Below are positions 10,545-20,226 of a stretch of 64,000 nt of DNA, piece after piece. This DNA comes from Heliocybe sulcata. Its lineage: Eukaryota > Basidiomycota > Agaricomycetes > Gloeophyllales > Gloeophyllaceae. The stretch is from contig ML213514.1 of assembly GCA_004369045.1 (NCBI GenBank), positions 728,596 to 792,595 of the forward strand. Direction: 5' to 3'. The notes under the pieces were generated by a model that saw only the letters and a program-made list of their open reading frames with translations, ran no database searches and had not been told where the DNA came from. A program made the position numbers and the translations under genes. Every line of letters begins with the position of its first letter. Positions within the stretch are counted from its first letter, which is position 1.

Positions 10545-11923
10545 ATGTCTCGTTACTACACTGGCGACGTCCACAAGGGCCAGGATCACATCTATTCCGA
10601 GCATCATCACCAGTATGTGGTCCGCTCTGACTTTGAGCTTTGACATACTGATAACGGAGCTAGGATCCCAAATGTGAAAGGAGGTGACTCGGTGGGTTCT
10701 AGCAATGGGGCCGTTCACGTTCCGGACGGTCTTTTTGCTAGCGTAGGCACTTTGCCTGCTTCATCTGGGCTCGCTCCTCAGGCAGTGTATAACGGCGGAT
10801 TCCAAAGCGCACAGGAGATCTACGTTCGCATCGCTAATGGGGGTGCTGGCCAGTCAGGTCTCATTGGAGCGTGGGCCGATGCCTTCATTCAATATTCGGT
10901 GAAGAAGGGCATGCGGCCCTTCCTGGTGTGTTATTCGTCTCCGCGGCTCCGCCATCTCCTGAAGTCCCATCATAAAGGTCGCATGGTACTTGGCAGATAC
11001 AACGGAGAGTCTAGGACTGTTGGAAGCCGGCTCCGTCGATATTGCAGTCACGTACAACGACGCAGCCGAGTCTCAGAAGATAAAGACCAAGGCCGCTGTC
11101 CGGAGGGAATACGGTTTTCGAGTAGGCGCTTTCCAGTCTGGTTTATAATCTTAATAATGGGTTATATGTAGGATCACTTCTACCTCGTTGGTCCGCCTCC
11201 TAGGGTCAATCCAGCGGCCCTCGAAGATGGAGACGATATTTTGGCCATGTTCAACAAAATCGTTGAGTCCGGGAATGCACACTGTGTGGTGAGTCAGTTA
11301 ATAGTATCACTCCGAGTAAGACTTTGAGCCCAGGAAACGTTACCGTAGATGCCGCCTCTACGCGGGGTCCCTACTCGCTTCCTGTCCCGTTATGACAAGA
11401 GTGCAACAAACATCAAAGAAAGCTCACTGTTCACCACAATAGGCCAGGTAAATTCGTCTTTGGTCACATTAGAATGCGGGACTGAAATCATATCAAGGCA
11501 CCTTGGGCGTTGTCTTACTCGAAGTGGTACCACCAATACCCGCTATTCCCCATCCAAGCCTTGAAAGCAGCAGCTGTGCTTGAGGAGTACACGCTTACTG
11601 ACCGGGGAACCTGGCTCTCTTCGGAGGACGCGACTACCAAGTCTTTACACGTGTACAAGGCAGGAACTGACGATCCGTCCGATCCTTTGCTATTGCCCGG
11701 ACACGTTCTCTTGGGCGGCAAAGTCGACAAGAACTACGCAAGCATTTGCGGGAGCTTCATGGACTGGGTTATAGACGAAGAAGGCGGCCAGAAAGTTGTC
11801 CGGGAATTCAAACATAAGGGAGAGATAGTTTATTCGCCAGCACCAGAGAAGCCCAAGCCTGCTCACAAGGTTGTTGGAGGTTGGTCGTATACGGATGATG
11901 AAGGACGCACGCGGTGGTCGTGA
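10545..11923 (+). CDS. Tungstate-binding-like protein (PBP superfamily domain), eukaryotic
   Basis: Six exons (10545-10612, 10664-10925, 10978-11121, 11172-11288, 11349-11447, 11498-11923) give 371 residues. From about residue 35 the protein has a type II periplasmic-binding fold like bacterial TupA: AWYLADTTESLGLLEAGSVD, AVTYNDAAESQKIK, DHFYLVGPP, EDGDDILAMFNKIV, PTRFLSRYDKSATNIKE, WALSYSKWYHQYP and LTDRGTWLSS. In bacteria this fold binds tungstate or molybdate for an ABC importer. Here no secretion signal, lipobox or partner transporter is seen; the start MSRYYTGDVHKGQDH is polar and followed by histidines. The fungal role is unknown; oxyanion binding is an inference from fold. A TATA box lies 44 bp upstream. 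The ancestral gene was probably of bacterial origin, but five introns show long residence in the fungus. Splices are well supported by frame. Confidence 0.85.
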
Positions 11924-12070
11924 GCCTGGTCACTGCAAGCGAGCGCATAGTGAAGTATGCGCAGTTACCAGAGTAGACGACTCCCGCTTGGATAAATGAT
12001 GTGAAAGTATAATACAAAGCGACCTCACTTCTGTTATTTGAGCTAGAGTCCCCCCAAATATTACCGGCAT

Positions 12071-14644
12071 TTACAGGACACCATCACTCCTGATGGCGCA
12101 CTGACCGAAATCCTTCTTCGTAAGACCCTCGTCTTTCGGGAGTATGTCCTGGAAAGAGAATGCTAAACAGCAGCTCGACAAGAAATGGACGAAAGTAGAC
12201 GCACATGCTCGAAGATTCCCAGTGGCAGAGCCAAAGTCACGCAAGCGTTGGGAGAGTCCTTAAGACGCGGTGAGGCGCCTGATTACATGAAGATGCTATC
12301 CGACATACCACAATGGCCCCGACATGAGACTCAACGGGAGCGGCTGATAACAGGAGATCTACGACAAGGGTTAAGACATGCTTGCAGCGTCTCCAGGAGT
12401 GATTAGGGCTTACAGGCTTGTTCTCGTGCTAAGGAACGCATAATAGGGTTAAATACAGGCAAGGGAATGGGCAGACTATCACTCACTGTATCCAATCTGT
12501 AAAGAACAATGAGGATTTGCCTTATGTAGCCGCATGGAATGTACGTACCTTCATTAGATAGGTGATAGCATTCAAGGCAGCTTGCTTGTACGCGACAGTT
12601 CTGCGCAGCCATCATTAAACCAAGACAGACTTGGTCAAGAGGATTGCCACTTACGCGTCCATATTGTACTGTTTGCCGTCGCCGTCTGCACAACGCAGTC
12701 AGTATGCTTGTATATAGAGAGAAGTTGAGCCCGATACTAACGGAGGTCGACACTGATGCCCTCGAAGATGAGCTTAGCAGAGTACATAGGGTCGATGGGC
12801 GAAGGCTGTTCCCATATCAACGAAAGCTCAAATATGCTTCGAAAATGGAGGTCACCAGGAAGATGGGCTGCTTCAGGGCGAACTTCTCAACACCACCTTT
12901 GATGATGCTGCAGTTGAAGGTGATAATGCCAGCCTACGAATCATCTAGATCAGAGGAATGCTAGCATCAGTTGCTGAGGACAGTACAGACCATCTCGATA
13001 GCTCCGCAGAAGGAAATCTTTGGAGGCTTAGCCAGGTGCCCAGCGACTCAAGAGATTTACTCACCTCTCCCTGTTGATAAATGTGTCAGTCAGACCAAAT
13101 ATCATGTTCACTATGATACAAACTTACATCGCCCTGAGAGAAGTGAAGGTCTCCGACAGAGAGGTTGGCACCCTTAACGAAGACGGGAAAGTAGCAACGG
13201 GAGCCTCTGCACGTTGGAACATATTCTAGATTTTGTGTGTATGGCTTCCGATTAAGCAGTACTGACCTCGACAGGTTCTTGATCTATGATCGTATCCGCA
13301 CCGTCAATACCAGTCACGTCCTGTAAGTCATTCAGCGGCACTCACATCGCAATTGCCACCATGCTCCCGTCCAGGGACCGTCCTCGCGCCCTCCTCATGG
13401 ATCTTTTTCCTCACGTCATCAGGCAAGTCCTGGCCGACATACGCGCCTTTCGGCTCCGGCGGGAGCGCAACGGCGGGCACTTCATCCGGGTGCTGGGCAA
13501 TCAAGCCCCGCTCACGTTCGTTCCATTTTGCCAGGAGCTCGGGCGACGGTGCGGTGCCGATCAGACCTGGATGCGAAACGCCTGCGAAGCGCACGCCGGG
13601 AATGTGACGCGAAGTGGCGTAGATGCCTGACGGAGGGTCTATATTTGCAGGACAAGGGGAGTCAATGTAGCTTACCGTTGAAGTCCCAGATGGCCTTGGC
13701 AGCTCTGGAATTAAATTCGCGGGCTGGGGACAATGTGATTCGACAATGACTTCATATTCTACTTCAGTTGAAGCTTACCAAAGAGACCGCCCCCATTGTG
13801 GAGCTCGAATATACCCTGTCAAAACGCATTTCAGGGTGTGTCGCTCTAATCACATATCCGGCACCGAGAGCGTACGGTATAGCCCCATGGCATCTTGTCG
13901 AACGGCTTGACTATATGTACCTTGGTCAGTGTACCGACACTGCATAAGTACACACACGTCGCATACCATCAAGGATGTCCACTACTAAGCAGTCACCCGG
14001 TTCCGCCCCTTCAACTGCAACAGGACCAGACAAGTTGTGGATCCTCGTCAGGTCGACATCCCGAAGGTCATCAGCAACTGCAAGGGCCGCGACTTTAGAG
14101 TCGGTTCTCCATGAAAGCGAAAGAAACTTGGTCACCCACAGTCGTTGTTTCCGATCTGAGCACCGGTCCAATCTAATGCCGCCGCGAAGAACGCAACGAA
14201 GTTAGGGATCAGCGTCGGGTTAATCGGGATCAGGAAGACGGGGGATCCTGACCAACACACTGGACATGGAAAGACTGGCGGAATGAAGATTAGCACCATG
14301 GCGATCGGAGAAGCATGAGGGAAATAGGAGGTCGGCTTACTTGTCCTGGCTTCACAGTGGCAACAGGAGGGATGTCCGGGCTAGACGCAAATATTATTGT
14401 AGCTGTCTGTGTGGTGTATTAACAGCGGACTACTCACTGCCAGCGGTTGTGGATGCCCTTTTGCTCAGACGCAGGCCTTCAAGTCGTTATCATCCTGGCC
14501 GCAGGCAATCAATGAAGCTGGTAACATACACAAACGGATCGACCTTCCGGACACGGCGCATTAGCCTCTGAGAACAACCGCAATTCGACTCTTCCTCACC
14601 TCGATGAGAGTTGGGATAGGTACAGAGTTCGCCTTGGTAGCCAT
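12071..14644 (-). CDS. Formamidase (FmdA/AmdA family)
   Basis: Formamidase hydrolyses formamide to formate and ammonia. The gene starts at 14644 (MATKANSV) and ends at 12071 (CAIRSDGVL). It is split into more than a dozen small exons. In order I can read KGIHNRWHPDIPPVATVKPG, DLTRIHNLSGPVAVEGAEPG, LVVDILDG, GIFELHNGGGLF, WDFNGIYATSRHIPGVRFAG, VSHPGLIGTAPSPELLAKWN, GREHGGNCDIKNLSRGS, FPVFVKGANLSVGDLHFSQG, ISFCGAIEM, YNMDATVAYKQAALNAITYL and LLLSAAPVESHVGAIV, which together span the whole family. GGNCD and the H...E-rich core belong to the metal-dependent active site. Exons of 17 nt (13283-13267) and 6 nt (13070-13065) are required for continuity. The first intron (about 32 nt) and the 3' exons are less certain. 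Confidence 0.88.
13065..13070 (-). other. 6-nt microexon in the formamidase gene
   Basis: On the minus strand GGAGAG is flanked by an acceptor (TTATCAACAG) and a donor (GTGAGT). It encodes Gly-Glu and completes the family sequence SQGDGEISFCGAIEM, whose other parts sit in the exons on each side. Without it the conserved GE would be missing. Confidence 0.65.
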
Positions 14645-15228
14645 GTTTCGTCGAGGGCGAGGTGATTCCAGAGAAGGTAGCGGTACTAACAATACAGTGA
14701 GCGCGAGAACTCCCTGAACTTCGAGCGCTCCCACAGAACCCAGGGTGCTAGTTTAAGTGCATCTTGTCTTATCTTAGTCGGCCGTCCGACGGACAGCGAT
14801 AACAGGCCGGGAGAACCGTCATAACTGACAGCCAGTGTACGAAACCTTGTCACGGGTGCGAAGATACACTTGAGCGTTACGACATCGTTGAGGTAGGTAA
14901 GGTATGTAGCCGTTTGCCAGATATCGTGAATGAAGAGGTAGAAGTTTACGCCGTCGCTCCGAGCAGCCCGCGCTCAACCCTCCTGTCGAGTGAGACGCTT
15001 ACTACTGCGATAGCAGTACAGGATCCATCGAGATGCCAAAGTGTTCTGACCAGCTTCAGTTCGTCTACAGAGAGGTTACAGTCTACAGAGAGGTTACAGA
15101 ACAACCTCAATTTATAACATGAGAATTGAGATCATCGGACTCTCCGGCATGTATCGGCCGACCTTCGCGGGTATCTACTGGGTTGCCGGATGCGCCACTG
15201 CAAAGGATATATATTATTTGGATTATCA
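14645..15228. other. Intergenic sequence with an 18-bp tandem repeat
   Basis: No gene is recognised. A 67-codon frame at 14914-15117 has no domain. Positions 15063-15098 are two exact copies of GTCTACAGAGAGGTTACA in tandem. Confidence 0.5.
15063..15098 (+). repeat. Perfect 18-bp tandem duplication
   Basis: GTCTACAGAGAGGTTACA occurs twice head to tail without a mismatch. Perfect identity suggests recent slippage. Confidence 0.9.
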
Positions 15229-15357
15229 TAGAGTGTATTCGCTAAGTTATATAACTTGGAGTAGAGTAGCTCCAAGTCAATCAGCGAGAAGAAATCGTCG
15301 AAAATTTCCTTTTGGGGCGTTCTGGCATAGGTTATATAACCTAGCGAATACACTCTA
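15229..15357. mobile_element. 125-bp MITE of Tc1/mariner type with TA target duplication
   Basis: The element 15231-15355 begins GAGTGTATTCGCTAAG and ends with the inverted copy; each arm is about 25 bp with a single mismatch (AAG versus AGG). It is flanked by TA on both sides (15229-15230 and 15356-15357), the target duplication of Tc1/mariner and Stowaway-like elements. The interior includes a second hairpin, ACTTGGAG/CTCCAAGT, and no coding capacity. The near-identical arms suggest a fairly young insertion. It abuts the left end of a second inverted-repeat element. Confidence 0.85.
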
Positions 15358-15358
15358 A

Positions 15359-16196
15359 TACTATCATTTGTATAGTTTTGCAAAAAATATAGAGAATCGA
15401 CGTTTCCCGCCCACTACACTAGACCTTTTGCCGGGTTTCTTTTGCAGGCATTATGCATTAAACTCTTTTGTACATGCTTATGTGTTTTTCGTATTTTAAT
15501 CTCTATCGTACGTGCTGCAGGAGCGTTGCCGGAACATGCATGGGGTTTTGCAAAACTATGTCACACTTGTGTCACAAGGCATACTCAATCCCCGACGCGG
15601 CAATAGCCATACATGGCGGATTGCCTGGTTCGGCACGCTCGCACCTCAGGCCTCCACGCTCGCGCAATTAAACGTTCCGAACAATGCATACATAAATGTC
15701 TATACTACAGCAGAAGAACAAGAAGTGAAGGCAGACTAGCTCTCGTTGAAGGCAGAACCACTGAGGCTGCTGCCGCGAAGGCGTCGGCGCGTCAACAAGC
15801 GGAGCTTGAATTTGACCTTCAACGCGATGTCACGCTCGGCGCGCATAAACATGCAAATGCCTTCACAGAAACTCATGACATCGTCAAAATGCTTATCGGG
15901 CATGACGGAGCATCTCAGAGAGAGTGTATAAGTATTGGCCAAGCTAAACGGAATGGATCGAAGTCAGCCCAGACACGAGATCTGACAGAGATGTTGCTTA
16001 AGCCGTGCCTTCGCTCATGTCTTTCTGCTCGTATTTCTTACCACAACAAGATTTTTACAATCGGACTTCACAGAGGGTGTCTAACAGTGTATTTCTATAC
16101 CCTGACAAAGCCTCATTTTTTCTTCTTGAGTATGGAAGGCGCTGCAGCACCCTGTGGTGGTTTTGCAAAATTTGCAAAACTATACAAATGATAGTA
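15359..16196. mobile_element. 834-bp inverted-repeat element with TA target duplication (Tc1/mariner or pogo-like, non-autonomous)
   Basis: A 24-bp arm starting CTATCATTTGTATAGTTTTG at 15361 is repeated perfectly inverted at 16171-16194. TA dinucleotides flank both ends (15359-15360, 16195-16196). The interior contains a 192-codon plus-strand frame (15613-16191) and others, but I find no recognisable transposase or DDE motif, so the element is best seen as non-autonomous or a degraded full element. The perfect arms argue for recent activity. It ends about 100 bp from the 3' end of the P450 gene. The 125-bp MITE sits two bases from its left terminus. Confidence 0.8.
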
Positions 16197-16299
16197 AAGC
16201 CCTATAAGATTGCTGTACTCCGGTAACAAGCGTACTACATACGACACACACCTCTCTCGCCAGGCTATGAGATAATTGGTTACGGATTTCGAGATCGCC

Positions 16300-18386
16300 T
16301 CAGGCCTGACGCTTCCTAAACATGACCTTCGCCTTGCGGTTCGGCATACGAGAACCACCGATCCAGTCGTCACGTGGACGTAAACCGTCGCCTTCCAGCT
16401 TCACATCGTAATTCATGATCAAGTGAGCCAGTATAGTCTTGAGCTCTGTCGCCGCAAAGAATCTTCCAGGGCTGCCACAACCGTGAGACAGACTCGTAGA
16501 CGTGGCTGGGTACTCACCACGCATGCCGTCCACGTCCAAAGAGTAGATAGTTGTTTGCTGTATTGACGAACTGGTGCTTCGTACTCTGTCCATCCTCTTC
16601 GCGGAGCTTAGCGAAACGGAACCCGTCAAACACCTCTGCGTCTGAGTAATTCTCTTCATCCGCGTGAATGCACTGTACAGCGGCGGAGACATGAACTCCA
16701 ACAGGAACAGTTGTTCCGTCAGAGAAGGTATAAGGCTTGAGAACCTTTCTCCGCAGAGAGACTGGACGAGGCGTCGCCGTGAGCACACTGCGAGAATCGA
16801 TAGCGGGATACACGTGCCGATACCGAGGCCTAGGAACCTCTCCGACTCCTTCAGGAAACTATCCACCTTACGCATTTTCTGCAGAGCTGCTCGACACCAA
16901 CCATCCTCGTTGACAGCTGCCGCCACTTCTTCGCGCATAGGCTGCAAGTATTCCGGGTTGGCGGCAAGGTCGTATAGTGCCTGGGTGAATGCCTGGTAGG
17001 AAAGTACAAAGGAGGTCCGAACTTCAGCACCGCTGGGCACACTATCGTATGGAGATGACTAGAATATAAATGTTCTGCTTACCATGGATGTGGTATGGAT
17101 GGAGGCGAAGTTGACCAGCAGGACTCGCATCGTCCAATGCTCCACATCCCGCTCTTCACCTTCGGCGTCTTCCAGGAGCCATTGCAGCAGATCGTTCTGC
17201 CTTAGCATCAGCGCAAGATAATGACACCACAAAATGTCGTACGAACTGGCTTGTTTAACCAATTGTCGCCGTGCTCTTCCATATTATGTAGTCTTTCCTC
17301 TATAATAGGGCGAAGGTGGTTTGCTGCTCTCGCTACTGTGCGCGGCACGAGAGGCAAGCGGCTGCCGACGGTTCTGTGGAAGCCAAGCATTATTTATCAG
17401 TCTTATATTTGAAGTGGAAGAAGAATCCGTACGGCTTCAAAAACTTGGGAACCAATCTGAGGAGTATAGCACTCTTCACTACATCCAGCGTGAAGTCGGT
17501 GGCAATCTGCCCATACTCCGGATTGCGACCTGAATATCCGAGTTCGATCAGCTGCAGTGTGATGCATGTACTCCCGGAGAGCTTACACAGAGGCTGTCCT
17601 ACGATGGCACGATTACTCACTCTGCAAATAATATGCTTGACAGTGTCCAGAGCGGGCAGCTTCACCCACTCTGAGAACAGTATGAGTCATGCGAATCTGT
17701 CATGCATAAGTCTGAGACTTACCGTCGCCCTTCGGTGCTACCAGATCTGCAAAGGCAGCCACGATCTCATCGTGGACTACAGGAAAAAAACTGTTCAGAT
17801 TGCGGGTGAGACGAGTCCGAACGATGGGCACATGGTAGTCGTTTAGTCGGGCGGCATCGTCCAGGTGTAGGGTATAGTCGAAAGAGAGTATCTGGACAGT
17901 CATACTTGAATAGATCTAAACTCGGCAAAGACCACGCTCGCATACATCATTAGCTGCATCGGAAGACGATAAGACATCGTCTGGGGCATTCTTGAGTTCG
18001 TCGATGAGCTTCGGACCGACGACTACTATCCAGCGATCGAAGTCAGAGACCTTGAAGACACTGCCCTTCAAGTTGAACTATTGACTTCAGAATCCCCGAT
18101 GGTTGGCCTCAGCACGAAAGACATTTACCTTCTCATATCCTTCGCGGATTATTTCAGGACCATTTCTGAGAAACCGGATGGCACTGAGATAAGATGAGAG
18201 GGGGCCCGAAGGTCCTCCTACTGTGGGTATTTCACTTAACTGAAAGGGAATTACTGAGCTAGATGCGGGGAAGACTAGTGGTTCGCGACTCACGAGACGC
18301 TGCCTCGAGCTGTGACTTGAATATGCATTGTACAATGCATACGTTAGCAGCACTGCCAGTACGGTGTACACCAGTAACTCTGCCAT
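16300..18386 (-). CDS. Cytochrome P450 monooxygenase, membrane-anchored
   Basis: The start (18386, MAELLVYTVLAVLLTYALYN) is a transmembrane anchor, so the enzyme should sit in the ER membrane and take electrons from P450 reductase. An in-frame ATG at 18413 is an alternative start. A proline-rich hinge and IPTVGGPSGPLSSYLSAIRF follow. Downstream exons carry SFDYTLHLDDAARLNDYHVP, the I-helix equivalent LLVNFASIHTTSM, the K-helix SFLKESERF with its E-x-x-R pair, and the heme loop LLFGRGRHACPGRFFAATEL. The gene has many short introns; one (16517-16472) splits the codon of the heme-ligand cysteine. The last residues are KAKVMFRKRQA. The family is of a fungus-typical type with unknown substrate. 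A relic of a similar C-terminus lies upstream, so a tandem copy may have existed. The inner exons were not all fixed base by base. Confidence 0.88.
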
Positions 18387-20226
18387 TGTGCTAGAAGGGT
18401 CAAGACGAGGCATGGGCTTGTCGCCCCGTTTATATTCATATACGACTAGTAGCAACTCATTTGGGCCATATCCAAGCTCTAGAATGCATCGTCAATTAGG
18501 GGTTACGCCACCGAAGCATTAGTTGATGCTAAATCTCAGAAAGTACGCTCACCCTTCAGTCAAACATCGCATGAAGGCCAAGCTGACCAAGACCGAGCCT
18601 CTGAACTACCCCACAGGGCCTATCCTCGTGTATCCCAGATCAAGCTTAAGCGTGATGAAGGCCCGAAAGGCCGACGCGTGGAGCAGTCCTCTCTAATCTC
18701 GGTGTTCATCGTGCAGCCGTCCAATTGGAAAAGGTCAAGCTTCGAGACAATCTGGTGCTAGTAATGGGCTAACGGCTGGAATGGTGTGCAAGGTTACCTA
18801 GCTCGCCTACGACTGGAGCTTCCTAAACATGGACTTCACTGTAGCATGGATGCGAACTCGGGACCACATGCCTTAGTGCCAAGGATTCGATTCGTATTGC
18901 ATGCCCGGATGGTATATCCTGCCCTTGAAACCCGTAACTACTAAGATCCGACCGGGGCTACGAGAGGATCATCAGTAGGTGGCGACGGAGTATAACCTAG
19001 CCCAGTAACTGAACCTACCATACATCTGGTGGCCCGTTCCTTGCCCTTTCCCATAAGATTTCCGAGCGCGTAGCCTGGTCTGCGTTGAGTCCAGTCTTCT
19101 CAAAAGCAGATCGGCCCTTGCCACTTGTTTCGACGTGATGTATCACGGAGACAAGGGCTTGATGAAAGGGCGCTCCCCTGTGGCTTCTGACGTATCCCTC
19201 AGCATCATGAGAGCATACACGGACGCTGCTGACTTCCGGTGGTATGGGCGCGATAGAGCCTGGAATACCTCGGTCAAAATGGCTTCCCTGGCAGTGGTAG
19301 AAGCCGGCTGCGAGATGTCTCGTCCACCAGGTAGGGATGCATCCACACCCTGACTCAGGATAAAGATAATTGTAACCCTACAGCTCACATTGTACAGCTA
19401 GTTACCGATAAGGGAAGACGACGGAGCGCGATAAACGCAGACGCACCTAGTGGTAGTAGGCGTACATGGGTCCAAGGAACAGCCTCATGCCTGATCAGTC
19501 TCAGTTGACTTAAACCTCTAGCGATGCACAAATATAACTTACCAGATAAGAGGGACCAATTAGGCGGCGTAGCATGAAGAGACTAGTCCTCGTATGAAAC
19601 TCCTGTATACTCAGATACTCTATCAAAGCCGGCCTACGGCAAACCCCACAGGGAATATTTGCGTGTACAATCCTTAAGTATGGATACAAGCACGTACGGT
19701 CGCGGAACAGCAAGTATGTCTCGATCGGTGTCTCGCTTCTGAAGATAGCAGGCCTCTTGCCATTAGTGTGGAGCTTGTCATTTGGTCAACGCTCCTTCAA
19801 GATTTCCTTTGCTGAGGTCAAACCAAGTACTGTGAATCTGGAAGTGCAGGCCATTGCAGAGTGAATTAATCCGCTGAATATGAAGTTAGTCCTGAAAAGG
19901 GAATCTTGCATCGCGAAGCCCGGGCGCTAAAGCGCACGAGGACTGACGACATGCTGTTTCCTGATGTTTCTTAGCAGAGGCAAGCCTAACATTTCTGTGA
20001 ATTTCCGGTTACAACTCTGACATATGCTTTCCATTGCTCAGCGTTTCAAGGTAGAAGACAGCCAGAGCTCGAGATCGTTCGTGCAAGTCGCAAGCTGCCC
20101 TTATCGCTCTGAAGCCCCTAGGCTGGACGCGAAGACGCGATCATAACTTGCAGGCCTGCTCGGCCATCTCGTCTTTTTGAAGGCCTTCAGTACAGCTTCT
20201 GGATTGTGCATTTGATAGGCAACACC
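18387..20226. other. Gene-poor region with a P450-like relic
   Basis: Apart from the short P450-like tail at 18807-18869 I recognise no gene. A plus-strand open stretch near 19690-19853 reads LPLVWSLSFGQRSFKISFAE and ends in a stop, but has no start or known family. Other frames are short and overlapping. Confidence 0.4.
18807..18869 (-). pseudogene. Relic of a P450 C-terminus
   Basis: The minus strand encodes MWSRVRIHATVKSMFRKLQS and a stop. This resembles the end of the neighbouring P450, which reads GGSRMPNRKAKVMFRKRQA: SR, K and MFRK-x-Q align and the stop falls at the same point. The DNA CTTCCTAAACATG is also shared. Sequence upstream of it on the minus strand does not preserve the heme loop. 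A decayed tandem P450 is the simplest reading; the match is short, so chance is not excluded. Confidence 0.4.

Noticed and set aside
15613-16191. 192-codon open frame inside the 834-bp inverted-repeat element
   Set aside because: It has no recognisable transposase motif and ends inside the right arm, so I did not call a transposase.
10545-18386. Possible metabolic gene cluster of PBP-fold protein, formamidase and P450
   Set aside because: There is no backbone biosynthetic enzyme, transporter or pathway regulator; proximity alone does not make a cluster.
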